Positions 54,835-63,711 of a stretch of 64,000 bases of DNA are shown piece after piece. Position 1 is the stretch's first letter, and each line of letters starts with the position of its first letter. This stretch comes from Verrucomicrobiaceae bacterium (GTDB lineage: Bacteria > Verrucomicrobiota > Verrucomicrobiia > Verrucomicrobiales > Verrucomicrobiaceae). Both the position numbers and the translations under genes were made by a program. The notes below the pieces were generated by a model, which was not told where the DNA came from, ran no database searches, and saw only the letters and a program-made list of their open reading frames with translations. Location of the stretch: positions 1 to 64,000 of the forward strand of contig JAEUHK010000016.1 of the NCBI GenBank assembly GCA_016795465.1. The letters are read 5' to 3'.

Positions 54835-57156
54835 TCATTTGACCTCTGTCGCCACGAGGGCGATGTCGATCATGAGCTTCTGAATGTGGCAGTTGTTGGC
54901 GGCGAAGGCTTTTTGGAGGTTGTCGAGCGTGGCGGGGCCGTAGGCGGTGGGCTCTTGTTTGACGAGGTGATGGAAGAGATGGCGGATGAAGGCGCGATGG
55001 CCGGCAGGATTGCTGGCGACGTAGTTCACGATGTCACGCGGGCCGGTGAGACGCACGAGCTGTCCCTCGTGCGTGGTGAATTCGCTCACGGGGTTCACAG
55101 GCTTGTTGTTGTCCTTCGTCCGCCAGCGGCCGACGGCATCAAAATTCTCCAAGCTGAAGCCGAGCGGGTTGATCATGCTGTGGCAGGTCATGCAGCCGCC
55201 GCTGCGGGTGAGCTCGGTGATCTTTTCACGCATGGTGAGCTTCGGATTGAAGTGGCTGTCCTCAAACACGACGGCCTTCTGCGGCGGCTTGAGCGACATG
55301 CCGACGATGTTGCGCGTCAAAAACACACCGCGATGCACCGGCGAGGACTGCTTCGTGTAGGCGAGCGAAGCGAGCAGATACGGATGCGTGACCACGCCGG
55401 CACGTTGTTTCGGATCAAAGCCGACGCGTTGGAACTCATCGCCGGTCACCGGATGGCCGTAAAACTTGCCGAGGCGCTCGTTGAGCAAAAGGTAATCGGC
55501 TTGAAGCAGCTCGCGGTAGTCTGACTTCTCGCTCCACACGACCTCGTCGATGAACTGGAAGAGCGACTCCCGCAGATCAGCGAGCAATTCGGGCGTGAAG
55601 TCCGGGAAGATCTTCGGGTCCTTGCTGGTGCCCTCGGCACGCTCGAGCTCCAGCCACTGATGGAAGAAGCCATGCAGCTTCGCTTTGGTGCGAGGATCGG
55701 TGATCATGCGCTGGGCCTCGGCACGGACTTGATCGCGTGTTTTGAGTTTTCCGGCCGCAGCGGCTTGCAGGAGTTTTTTATCGGGAAGGGAATCCCACAG
55801 AGCGAGGGCGAGGCGCGAGGCTGTTTGGTAGTCGTCGGCATCGGAAAGGTCCGGGTAGAGGAATTGCGGCGATTTCAGCGTGAGCATCACGATGCGCTTC
55901 ACGGCTGTTTCCGGTGTCTTCGCAGCCTTGAACTGCGATTCGATGATGAGCTGCTTCATCTCATCGGACACCGGACGGCGGAAGGCGGTCTCGACGAAGG
56001 TCTCGGCGAATTTGCGGAGTTTGTCGCCGCGGTCAGGAGCCCCCGGTTTGGTCTGCGCGAGCTCGTCGATCTTCGCGATGACCTGCTCGGCGATGGTGAT
56101 GGCGGCATCGGTGACGGCCTGGTCCCATCCTTTGGAGATTGTGGTGCCACGCGGATAGCCGCCGCTGCTGTCATCGGCGGGGAATTCGGTGCTCACGATG
56201 GCCAGCTCACGCGGGCGGTCGGTGCGCAGCGCATGCGCGGGGATGAGTTCTTTGACGCCGTGCGGTGTTTTCCACCAGAGTTCGATCGAGGCGGACTGCT
56301 CTTTGAATTTGAAGTGCTCAAGAACCAGGCGGTAAGCACGCCCGCCGACCAGGAAGAGGCTCTTTTTTTCCTCGCGCACCTGCGGACCGGCACTCACCCA
56401 GCCGTCGATGAGGGCGTTTCCATCGGAAGTGTCGTTGATGTAAAGGCGGAAGCCGTTCTCCGACTTCACGGCGAACTCATGCACGCCAGTCTCGGGTGCC
56501 ACGACGCTGCCATCCCATCGCAGATCAAACTGCTCGGCGATCATCTTCTCCTTGTCCGGGCTGTCGGCACCAAAATGAAAAGCCACGCCGGGATCGACGC
56601 GTTCGAAGTTGAAATTCGCGCGGCGCTTTTTGATGCCCTTGTTTTTCGAGAGGTCCTCCAGTTCTTCGCCGGGCTTTGGAACGGCCACGCCACGGTAGGT
56701 GCCCTTCAATCCCTGCTCGGTGCCGATCGGGCGGTCAAAGCCCGGACCCATGCGAAAGCGGCCGAGGAGGTCCATCACGCTGTTGCGGAACTGGTCGGTG
56801 GTCAGGCGGGCCAGATCCTTCCGCGGCGGGTTGTTCCGCGCCTGCGCATCGGGCGAGTAAAAGGCATCGTAGATGTATTCCGCGATCAGTTTGGAGTCCG
56901 CGGCCGTCGTCTTGTCCGGATCATCCTCCGGCATCGTTCGGTCGATTTGTCGTGCGAGGGCCTCGATGGACTTTTCACCCGTGAGAGCCTCATCGTATTC
57001 ATCCTCCACGCCCTGGCCTTTGCTGCCGTGGCACTCGGCGCAGAGCTTTTGATACAGCGCCTTGCCCGGATGCTCAGCCGGGGCGGCAAAGGCGCACGCC
57101 GTGAGCATCCACAGCGCAGGCCATGGAAATGGGGTTTTGGGAAATGTCGCAGCCAT
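54835..57156 (-). CDS. DUF1592 cytochrome-type protein with PA14 domain
   Basis: This 773-aa protein has an export signal (residues 1-24) and haem motif CAECH (Cys39/Cys42/His43). A PA14-like domain lies at about residues 185-315 (MIAEQFDLRWDGSVVAPETG through IELWWKTPHG). The DUF1595/DUF1592 region includes ALWDSLPDKKLL, and DUF1588 has a second haem motif, CMTCH. PA14 domains bind glycans, which parallels the tandem CBM-like domains in the third gene of this cluster. It is the first gene of the minus-strand run, 40 bp before the DUF1552 gene. Confidence 0.88.
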   Translation of the reverse strand: MAATFPKTPFPWPALWMLTACAFAAPAEHPGKALYQKLCAECHGSKGQGVEDEYDEALTGEKSIEALARQIDRTMPEDDPDKTTAADSKLIAEYIYDAFYSPDAQARNNPPRKDLARLTTDQFRNSVMDLLGRFRMGPGFDRPIGTEQGLKGTYRGVAVPKPGEELEDLSKNKGIKKRRANFNFERVDPGVAFHFGADSPDKEKMIAEQFDLRWDGSVVAPETGVHEFAVKSENGFRLYINDTSDGNALIDGWVSAGPQVREEKKSLFLVGGRAYRLVLEHFKFKEQSASIELWWKTPHGVKELIPAHALRTDRPRELAIVSTEFPADDSSGGYPRGTTISKGWDQAVTDAAITIAEQVIAKIDELAQTKPGAPDRGDKLRKFAETFVETAFRRPVSDEMKQLIIESQFKAAKTPETAVKRIVMLTLKSPQFLYPDLSDADDYQTASRLALALWDSLPDKKLLQAAAAGKLKTRDQVRAEAQRMITDPRTKAKLHGFFHQWLELERAEGTSKDPKIFPDFTPELLADLRESLFQFIDEVVWSEKSDYRELLQADYLLLNERLGKFYGHPVTGDEFQRVGFDPKQRAGVVTHPYLLASLAYTKQSSPVHRGVFLTRNIVGMSLKPPQKAVVFEDSHFNPKLTMREKITELTRSGGCMTCHSMINPLGFSLENFDAVGRWRTKDNNKPVNPVSEFTTHEGQLVRLTGPRDIVNYVASNPAGHRAFIRHLFHHLVKQEPTAYGPATLDNLQKAFAANNCHIQKLMIDIALVATEVK

Positions 57157-57284
57157 GGGGGGATTTGGGTTTGGCTATCAATCATAAAGTCACAGCCGGC
57201 CAGCCTCTTTCAGCGGGTTGTGCCCCGGCCGACAAGATCGGCACAGCCTTCGCCAGTCTCTGGAGGCGATTCGCAGGCATCGTG

Positions 57285-57308
57285 GCGTTCATACACCTCC
57301 ATGAACGC
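57285..57308 (+). promoter_or_regulatory. Hairpin covering the radical SAM start codon
   Basis: GCGTTCAT (57285-57292) pairs perfectly with ATGAACGC (57301-57308) across an 8-nt loop, placing the ATG at 57301 in a stem. It might limit translation, or the real start may be the ATG at 57316 or 57346. An 8-bp stem can occur by chance. Confidence 0.25.
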
Positions 57309-58431
57309 GTCCCCCATGCACCCCGGCGAGGCCCCCGAGTCCGCCATGCCTTACGATGGCTTCGATCAGCGTCCTTTTTTGGTCTTTTGGGAGATCACCC
57401 GCTCCTGCGCCCTCGCCTGCCGCCACTGCCGGGCCGAGGCGCAGCCGCACCGTCATCCTGATGAACTCAATCGCGAGGAGTCCAGCCGCCTCATCCGCCA
57501 GCTCGCCGAGCTGAAGCCGCCGATGCTCATCCTCACCGGCGGTGATCCGCTGATGCGCACGGACTGCCTCGACCTCGTGCGCGAGGCGACTGCCGCGGGC
57601 CTCCATGTGGGCCTGAGCCCCTCGGCGACGGCACGGCTCATGCATGCCGACTTTGCCGAGATCAAGGCCGCCGGTGTCGAGCGCATCTCGCTGAGCCTTG
57701 ATGGTGCCACGCGGGTCACGCACGATGCCTTTCGCGGTGTGAGCGGCACTTTTGACCGCACCATCGCCGCGGTGCATCGCGCTCACGCGGCCGATTTGAG
57801 CATCCAGATCAACACCACGCTCACCCGCGGCAATTTACGCGAGTATGAGGCCTTCAAGCAGCTCATGTTTGAGCTGAAGCCGGCCATGTGGAGTGTCTTT
57901 CTCCTCGTGCCGACCGGTCGTGCGGGCGCGGCGGACCTGCCGGACCCGCAGGACATCGAGCATGTGTTTCAAGACATGGCCGGCTTGGTGGGCAAGGCTC
58001 CCTTCGCGGTCAAAACGACCGAGGGGCATCACTTCCGCCGCGTGGTCATGCAAAAGCTCGGTGCCGCGGGCGGCCGCCACCGGCCCGGCATGCGCTCGCC
58101 GCTCGGCATTCGCGATGGCCGCGGTGTGATGTTCATCTCGCATACCGGAGTCGTCTCGCCGAGTGGCTTCCTGCCCTTTGACTGCGGAAACGTGCGCCAG
58201 GAGCATCCGGCGGACATTTACCGGCATCACCCGCTCTTTGTGTCCCTGCGTGACAACGATGCGCTCGGCGGCAAGTGCGGCCAATGCGAGTTCCGCACCG
58301 TCTGCGGCGGCTCACGAGCCCGCGCTTACGGACTGACGGGTGATCCCTTCGCGCAAGATCCGGCCTGTGTGTATCAGCCAGCGGCCATCCGATCTCCGAG
58401 AAAGGCCGCGGAGCCTACCGTGGCCGTGTGA
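57301..58431 (+). CDS. Radical SAM/SPASM domain protein, NirJ/AhbD-like
   Basis: This 376-aa radical SAM protein has the cluster motif CALACRHC (Cys36, Cys40, Cys43), preceded by PFLVFWEITRS. LTGGDPLMR and the SLSLDGATRVTHDAFRGV block follow. A C-terminal SPASM region (about residues 318-350) has CGQCEFRTVC and a late Cys. The pattern is close to NirJ/AhbD haem-modification enzymes and to uncharacterised radical SAM/SPASM proteins. It does not look like an anaerobic sulfatase-maturing enzyme. An open frame reaches far upstream, but the first in-frame ATG before the domain is 57301. Confidence 0.85.
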   Translation: MNASPMHPGEAPESAMPYDGFDQRPFLVFWEITRSCALACRHCRAEAQPHRHPDELNREESSRLIRQLAELKPPMLILTGGDPLMRTDCLDLVREATAAGLHVGLSPSATARLMHADFAEIKAAGVERISLSLDGATRVTHDAFRGVSGTFDRTIAAVHRAHAADLSIQINTTLTRGNLREYEAFKQLMFELKPAMWSVFLLVPTGRAGAADLPDPQDIEHVFQDMAGLVGKAPFAVKTTEGHHFRRVVMQKLGAAGGRHRPGMRSPLGIRDGRGVMFISHTGVVSPSGFLPFDCGNVRQEHPADIYRHHPLFVSLRDNDALGGKCGQCEFRTVCGGSRARAYGLTGDPFAQDPACVYQPAAIRSPRKAAEPTVAV

Positions 58432-58434
58432 AGA

Positions 58435-59703
58435 TCACAGCCCCTTCGTCTTGCTGCCCTCGACGACGATTTGCTTCGTCTCGGGGCCTTGTTTGACGAG
58501 GTCGCGCTTCTTGCCGCCGCGGGTCTCGGTGAAGGTGTTGTCGCGGATGGTGATGGATTCGGTGCCGCCCTGGATGTCGATGACGGCGCCGCCTTCGGGG
58601 GCGTTGTCGATGAAGTTGTTGTGCTCGATGCGGTTGCGGTGGCCGGCGAAGTCGGGGCCGCGCTCGGGGCGGAAGAGGACGCCGTTGAGCTTGCTGTCGC
58701 GGATGGTGTTGCCGGTGATGAGGTTGTCGGTGTCGCGGTGGCCGATGGAGATGCCGACGCGGTTGCCGTCGATCGTGTTTTGCTCGGCGAGGCCATATTT
58801 GACGCCCCAGCAGAAGAAGATGCCGATGTCGTTGCCGCGCAGGGTGTTGTTGCGGATGACGGGCCGCTGCGAGCCGCTGCCGGGATGCAGACCGAGGTTC
58901 TTGTTGTTCTCGCTGACGCAGTTTTCGACCACGACGTCGTGGCAGATCTGCCAGGAGATGCCGTCGCCCTGATTGTTGCGGGCGGTAATGCCGCGCATGT
59001 GGATGCGGTTGCAGTCCTGGAGGAAGATGCAGCCAGCGTAGTTGCCATCGAGCTCGGCGTTGTGCTCGCGGTTGCCGTCGAGCACGAGGTTTTCGATGCG
59101 CAGGTCATTCACGAACTCGCCGCTGAGCAGCGGGAAGAGCGTGGCACAGGTGGCGTCGTGCATCTGCCAGAGGTTTTCGCGCAGGGCCTTGTCGAGCTTG
59201 AAGCGGCTGCCGCTGCGGGCGGTGAGCGTGCGCTTGAGCACGGTCTGGCGGCCGGTTTTGGCGTCCTTGGCGCGGAGGCACACGCCATCGCCCACGCGGA
59301 AGCCGGTGGCGTCGTGCAGGGTGATCTCCTGGTCATACCAGTCGCTGTCGAGCTTCAGCGGCGTGGTGGTGGAGGGCTCTTTGATGAGCAGCGTCTTGTC
59401 GCCCTCGCCGATGAGGTGGACGCCGCTTTGCAGATAAACGGCGTTTCGCAGCCGGTAGGTGCCCGCCTTGATGCGCACCGTGCCGCCGCCGAGCCTCGCC
59501 ACATGATCCACCGCCGCCTGGATGGCCCGCTGATTGCTGCCGACGATGTCCGCGTCCTTCGCGCCGACGGTGATGGTCAACGTCTCCTCCCATGTCGGCT
59601 GCACCGCCGTGTCGCCGCTCGTCTGCCGCGGCAACGTGACCTCCGGCCGCTCCGCGGCGAAAAGCGAGGACGTGAGCGCGAAGAGGAGCAGCGTGGGTTT
59701 CAT
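58435..59703 (-). CDS. Secreted right-handed beta-helix (pectate-lyase-fold) protein
   Basis: This 422-aa protein has a signal peptide (residues 1-17, ending FAAE). A pectate-lyase superfamily opening follows (NQRAIQAAVDHVARLGGGTVRIKAG). From about residue 190, parallel beta-helix repeats such as HDVVVENCVSENNKN, PVIRNNTLRGNDIGI and NLITGNTIRDSKLN are seen. This fold occurs in polysaccharide lyases, epimerases and glycoside hydrolases; no catalytic residues can be named with certainty. The ATG at 59703 is chosen for the signal peptide. It is the only visible candidate for polymer cleavage in the window. Confidence 0.82.
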   Translation of the reverse strand: MKPTLLLFALTSSLFAAERPEVTLPRQTSGDTAVQPTWEETLTITVGAKDADIVGSNQRAIQAAVDHVARLGGGTVRIKAGTYRLRNAVYLQSGVHLIGEGDKTLLIKEPSTTTPLKLDSDWYDQEITLHDATGFRVGDGVCLRAKDAKTGRQTVLKRTLTARSGSRFKLDKALRENLWQMHDATCATLFPLLSGEFVNDLRIENLVLDGNREHNAELDGNYAGCIFLQDCNRIHMRGITARNNQGDGISWQICHDVVVENCVSENNKNLGLHPGSGSQRPVIRNNTLRGNDIGIFFCWGVKYGLAEQNTIDGNRVGISIGHRDTDNLITGNTIRDSKLNGVLFRPERGPDFAGHRNRIEHNNFIDNAPEGGAVIDIQGGTESITIRDNTFTETRGGKKRDLVKQGPETKQIVVEGSKTKGL

Positions 59704-59773
59704 GCGGGAGTTACGCTTGAGACTTGCAGTGCCTCTCACACATGGGTACAAAGCGCCTTCATCAACCTTCACC

Positions 59774-60406
59774 ATGCTCGTTTTCATTGATGAATCTGGA
59801 GACACGGGCCTGAACATGGCCTGCAAAGTCACGTCTCCCCGATTCATCGTGACCTTGGTCCTTATTGAGGACCTTGAGCAGGCGACGGCTGCCGATCAGA
59901 GAATCCAAGCCTTGAAAAGTGAACTGGGTTTGCGGGCTGAGTTCGAGTTTCACTTCTACAAGCTCAAGCCAGCATGGCGGGAGAGGTTTTTGCGAGAGGT
60001 GGCCGCTTTCGAGTTCTTCTATTTCTCTGTCGTGCTCGACAAGGCAGGCCTCACCGATCACGGCGTGAAGACGCCCGCCGAACTTTATCGCTACACCTGC
60101 GGTCTTGTCTTTGAACTGGCGAAACCCTACCTGAGAAACGCCACGGTGGTCATGGACGGTCAGGGCACGGAACTCCTGCGCCGGGAACTCACCTCCTACC
60201 TTCGCCGCAAGGTTCAGACGGACCCGACCGGCACATCGTTGATCCACAAGGTGAAGCTTCAAGACTCCCATAAAAACAACCTCCTCCAGCTCGCCGACAT
60301 GGTCTGCGGGGCCATGGCCCGTTCGTTGACCGACAAGCCGGATGCCGCCGTTTATCGTCGAATCATCTCTCATCGTGAGATGCAGGTGGCCCATTGGCCT
60401 CGGTGA
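59774..60406 (+). CDS. DUF3800 domain protein
   Basis: This 210-aa protein starts MLVFIDESGDTG, the hallmark of DUF3800, and ends with a LLQLADMVCGAMARS block also typical of the family. DUF3800 resembles RNase H-like folds and is often found with mobile or defence genes; its activity is unproven here. It sits at the start of an accessory stretch that carries a toxin remnant, repeats and a toxin-antitoxin pair. Confidence 0.88.
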   Translation: MLVFIDESGDTGLNMACKVTSPRFIVTLVLIEDLEQATAADQRIQALKSELGLRAEFEFHFYKLKPAWRERFLREVAAFEFFYFSVVLDKAGLTDHGVKTPAELYRYTCGLVFELAKPYLRNATVVMDGQGTELLRRELTSYLRRKVQTDPTGTSLIHKVKLQDSHKNNLLQLADMVCGAMARSLTDKPDAAVYRRIISHREMQVAHWPR

Positions 60407-60414
60407 ATTGGAGT

Positions 60415-60471
60415 CCGCCGACCCTATCCTTGCGGAAAGTGCTCCATACGGTGCCTTTATCGGGTCGGCGG
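60415..60471. repeat. Inverted repeat downstream of the DUF3800 gene
   Basis: CCGCCGACCC (60415-60424) is the exact reverse complement of 60462-60471, separated by 37 bases. It lies just after the DUF3800 stop in a gap without any gene. No T-tract follows, so terminator function is doubtful. Confidence 0.4.
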
Positions 60472-60572
60472 CAATTCCGAGACAAAAGTGTACCTGTGGG
60501 AAGGGATGTCAATCATCGGAATGGACCATGCACACAAAGCGGCCTGCCTGGGTTCCAGCGTGATTCCATGAA

Positions 60573-60932
60573 GTGCTCTCCGGCAACAGGCTGAACATCG
60601 AACCGGCATTTGTAAACGAGTTCGCCGGCATGGCCGACGGCACCGTGGCCCTGCCCGAGCTGCTGGAGGTGCGTGAGAAGCTCTTCACCGAGATTCCCGA
60701 CCGTTTGAACCACGAGCAACGCCACTTCCTGCTCGGACTCGTGCAAGCCGAGCCGGACTGGAGCCTGATGAAGCAACCGCATCTGGCCGCCATGCCAGCC
60801 ATCGCCTGGAAGCTCGCAAACCTCCGCCAACTCAAGAGATCCAACCCGAAGACGTTCCACGCACAGGCCGAGGCGCTTGAGAGGGCTTTGGAGAAGAATG
60901 TCTCGGCAACTCCCAGATCGTTGAACCGCTGA
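60573..60932 (+). pseudogene. Fragment resembling C-terminus of AbiEii/AbiGii nucleotidyltransferase toxin
   Basis: This 119-codon open frame starts at a GTG right after an in-frame stop (60561-60563), and no homologous N-terminal part is seen upstream. The translation, with FLLGLVQAEPDWSLM followed by LPAIAWKLANLRQL-type residues (AAMPAIAWKLANLRQLKRSNP), resembles the C-terminal helical region of AbiEii-type toxins. The nucleotidyltransferase GS and DxD motifs of the N-terminal catalytic domain are absent. I read it as a decayed relic of an abortive-infection module; a short stand-alone protein is less likely. Confidence 0.6.
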
Positions 60933-60992
60933 TAAGACGCTAATCTGACACTGATGAACTCTGATTAGCGTCTCATCAGCGTCAGATTAGCG
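60931..60992. repeat. Palindromic repeat block with ATTAGCGTC units
   Basis: CGCTAATCTGACACTGATGA (60938-60957) pairs with 60973-60992 with a single mismatch. The unit GATTAGCGTCTCATCAGC occurs on one side and its near-complement (GCTGATAAGACGCTAATC) on the other. The block lies directly after the toxin remnant, in a 138-bp gap without genes. It is a likely dispersed repeat, but only this occurrence is visible. Confidence 0.6.
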
Positions 60993-61070
60993 GTTAGATG
61001 CCTGGGAAACGAAGGTTGCGCCGCTGTGGGACTCGGCCAGAATCGCTGGATGAAACCGGTGGTCTTCCTT

Positions 61071-62789
61071 ATGAAAACATTCTCTCTGCGCCTGTTGGCG
61101 TTCTTCTCATGTATTCTGGGCCTCGAAGCTGCCTCTATTTCCACGCATCCTGTGAGTCAGAGAATAGCCTATGGTGGTTCAGGGTCGCTTTCAGTCGTGG
61201 CAACTGGCACAGGCACGCTGAGCTACCAGTGGCAGAAGGATGGAATCAGCATTGTTGGAGCCACCGGAAGCAGTTTGACGATCTCCAATATGCGTCCCTG
61301 GCATGTGGGCGACTATCGTGTGCAGGTGACTGACACAGGCGGCACAGTGACCAGCAATGCCGCTGAAATCACCATCCCAGGTGTCAACACAGGCGTTTGG
61401 AAAGGCCTGACTCATTATTATCCCTTTGACGGCAACACGTCGGACTTGGGGCCTTCTCAGAACGACTTTGTGAATACGAATGCAGTCGCGACTTCGGATC
61501 GGTTGAACCGTGCTTCGGCTTCTTATGCTTTCGATGGCAACACTGCTTGGATGGTGTCGGAGGAAAATCTGCCCATCAGTGGTTCTGCTCCTCGGACTTT
61601 TGCGTTTTGGATGCGTGCTGAGAGCCGTGGTCATTTCAATGGCAACCCGAATGTCCTCGCACATGGCACCAAGAATGGAACGGGAGACCTCTTCAGTATA
61701 AGCTGGACCGAATCAGCAACAAATCGGCATCTGTTCGTTCACGGAAGCTGGCTAGATGCCGGCATGGACGGAACAAATGTTCTACCTCTAGATTCATGGA
61801 TGCACGTCGTGGTAGCCTCGGGGGGCGCTGCTGGCGATACGGCGTTTTTCATAAATGGGGCCTCTCAGAGCACAATTAGCGGCTCGGGCATGTTTAACAC
61901 CGCTCTCACCAAACTCAGGATCAGCACGGGAAGTGACTCTGGCGGGATCAGCAATGACTCATTTTTCTGGTGGAACGCGGGGTTCAAAGGCCGGGTCGAT
62001 GAGGTGAGGGTTTATAATCGGAAACTCGCGGCAAATGAGGTTTTGGCGCTTTATGAGGCAGAGGGAGCGGAGATCGCGGTGGAGCAACCGAGCGGCACCA
62101 ATTTGGTAAGTGGAGTTGCTGCGTATTCTTGGCCAGCAGCCGCCACAGGCGGCACAGGGAGTGCCGTCACTTTCACCATCAGGAATCTCGGCACGGCCAA
62201 CCTCACTAGTTTGGCGGCAAACACGAGTGGCACTCACGCAGCGGATTTTGTCGTTGGGAGTCTTGGCAGCACAACTCTGGCATCAGGCGGAAACACGACT
62301 TTCACAGTGAATTTCAGTCCGACTCCGGGCGCTTCTGGAGCTCGAACCGCGACTTTGAGGATTAGCAGCAACGACGTGGATGAAAGCTCGTTCGTCATCG
62401 CACTTTCAGGAACCGCCTACTCCACCACGCTTGATCTCGACAGTGACGGTATGAGTGATTGGGGCGAGTTTAAACTTTCAGCGCTCGGCTTTGACTGGCA
62501 GGTCGCAAACACAGCTTTGGTTTCGGCCCTCTATGCGAACGCAGACGCCGCAGGGCTCTTCACGGCTTCTCAGGTTCAGAATCTCAACGTTGGGACGCCA
62601 ATCATTCAGCGAAATCATGCCACGGGCGAATTCACCCTGACCATTGGCCTCGAAAAATCAGGTGACCTCAGCACTTGGAATCCTTTTCCAGTCACAACGC
62701 CGCAAACAAGCATCAATGGACAGGGGAAGGTCGAACTTAAGTTTTCATCACCAGAGAATGCGGCGTTCTACCGTCTGCGTGCGCAGTAA
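61071..62789 (+). CDS. Exported multidomain protein: Ig-like, LamG-like and choice-of-anchor D-like domains
   Basis: This 572-aa protein has a signal peptide (residues 1-21). An Ig-like domain (about 22-105, SYQWQKDGISIVGATGSS) is followed by a LamG/concanavalin-like domain (about 115-330, ending GRVDEVRVYNRKL). An anchor-type domain similar to choice-of-anchor D covers about 335-455, and the last roughly 110 residues run from the DLDSDG calcium-like loop to AAFYRLRAQ. The C-terminal end resembles ends I associate with Verrucomicrobia exported proteins. Binding of a surface or extracellular polymer is likely. The ATG at 61071 begins the signal peptide. Confidence 0.78.
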   Translation: MKTFSLRLLAFFSCILGLEAASISTHPVSQRIAYGGSGSLSVVATGTGTLSYQWQKDGISIVGATGSSLTISNMRPWHVGDYRVQVTDTGGTVTSNAAEITIPGVNTGVWKGLTHYYPFDGNTSDLGPSQNDFVNTNAVATSDRLNRASASYAFDGNTAWMVSEENLPISGSAPRTFAFWMRAESRGHFNGNPNVLAHGTKNGTGDLFSISWTESATNRHLFVHGSWLDAGMDGTNVLPLDSWMHVVVASGGAAGDTAFFINGASQSTISGSGMFNTALTKLRISTGSDSGGISNDSFFWWNAGFKGRVDEVRVYNRKLAANEVLALYEAEGAEIAVEQPSGTNLVSGVAAYSWPAAATGGTGSAVTFTIRNLGTANLTSLAANTSGTHAADFVVGSLGSTTLASGGNTTFTVNFSPTPGASGARTATLRISSNDVDESSFVIALSGTAYSTTLDLDSDGMSDWGEFKLSALGFDWQVANTALVSALYANADAAGLFTASQVQNLNVGTPIIQRNHATGEFTLTIGLEKSGDLSTWNPFPVTTPQTSINGQGKVELKFSSPENAAFYRLRAQ

Positions 62790-62807
62790 GCTTGTGTTCC
62801 GTTTGAG

Positions 62808-63293
62808 TCAGCCAACTTTTTCTGAATCGACGCTGATTACCTGCCCTGCAACGGAGCAGGTCTTGAATGAAACTTGCGGGATATTGCCCCACGTGAATTT
62901 GGCTTTTTTGTCTACCGCGTAACTTCCTTCGATGTAACAACGCACTGCCACAAATAGCTGCGGTCTGCCTATATTAAGTTCATGTTTGTCACCGACTAGG
63001 GTGTGCGCGATTTTGTGAATTAGGCATGGCGGTAGGTAGAGACACATTTCCAGCAGATGCCTATTAATCTTATCTGCGGCCTGCTGAGAATCTAAAGTCA
63101 TCGTCAAAACGTCCGAAATGACCGCTGCTTTATCCCTGATCATGATTTCTCGACGGTAGTTCTCCAGCCTTTGGTCGAAACCATGTTTTAATAATGCCCC
63201 CCACCAAGAAGTCACAAAGAAAGTGAGAACTGAGGATACTGTAAAGGTAACCCCCCAGAATCGAATATCAGCCAGCAGTTCGCAGATCGTCAT
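62808..63293 (-). CDS. Hypothetical membrane-anchored protein
   Basis: This 161-aa protein has one transmembrane segment (about residues 12-34, FWGVTFTVSSVLTFFVTSWW) followed by a soluble, Cys-containing part (LEMCLYLPPCLI, VRCYIEG, FKTCS). The local sequence is richer in A+T and uses different codons than most of the window, suggesting recent transfer. No family is recognised. It converges with the LamG-type gene. Confidence 0.55.
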   Translation of the reverse strand: MTICELLADIRFWGVTFTVSSVLTFFVTSWWGALLKHGFDQRLENYRREIMIRDKAAVISDVLTMTLDSQQAADKINRHLLEMCLYLPPCLIHKIAHTLVGDKHELNIGRPQLFVAVRCYIEGSYAVDKKAKFTWGNIPQVSFKTCSVAGQVISVDSEKVG

Positions 63294-63421
63294 TTGCTGA
63301 GTTTATAACTCCTCGTAGGATAGATAGGCAATAAAAGACCTCGCCAAGAATACGGAACGATTTGGAATTTTTGGGCTGGTTATTCAACTGCTAAACTCAA
63401 TGCTTCCTAATGAACTAGGCT

Positions 63422-63706
63422 TCAACGCTTCCTGTTTTTGACTTTCAATCCTCCTGCCACGCGCAGCACCTTGAGGATCTTGACGTGGCGGTCGGCGAAG
63501 TCGGTCCAGTAGTGGATGAGCCAGCCGCCGTGCGCGGCGATGGAGATGCGGCGGCCGCGATCATCGCGTTCTTCGGCGGCGCAATGATCCTCGGGGTAGG
63601 CACGCAGCTTCTCGAAAAAGAGCAGGAGACGGCTGCGGTCGCGTTTGGGGAGGCTGTCGAGTTCGACCACCGCTTCCAAGTCCACAAGCAGTCGATACTC
63701 GATCAT
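63422..63706 (-). CDS. RelE/ParE-like toxin of a type II toxin-antitoxin pair
   Basis: This 94-aa basic protein has a short beta-alpha-beta arrangement. LPKRDRSRLLLFFEKLRAYPEDHC is followed by a beta stretch with DDRGRRISIAAHGGWLIHYWTDFADRHVKILKVLRV, as in RelE/ParE-type toxins. It starts 5 bp after the stop of the small acidic antitoxin gene, the normal antitoxin-toxin order. Ribonuclease or gyrase action cannot be told apart. Confidence 0.7.
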   Translation of the reverse strand: MIEYRLLVDLEAVVELDSLPKRDRSRLLLFFEKLRAYPEDHCAAEERDDRGRRISIAAHGGWLIHYWTDFADRHVKILKVLRVAGGLKVKNRKR

Positions 63707-63711
63707 GCGGA

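Noticed and set aside
55660..57300. Upstream extension of the radical SAM gene over 540 codons.
   Set aside because: That part runs antisense to the DUF1592 gene with no domain; the radical SAM fold begins after the ATG at 57301.
57301..58431. The radical SAM protein as the anaerobic sulfatase-maturing enzyme for the sulfatases.
   Set aside because: Its opening PFLVFWEITRS and SPASM region match the NirJ/AhbD-like group and not the anSME pattern, and it is not linked to any sulfatase. Sulfatase maturation must be coded elsewhere.
60415..60471. The inverted repeat after DUF3800 as an intrinsic terminator.
   Set aside because: The 37-nt loop is long and no T-tract follows.
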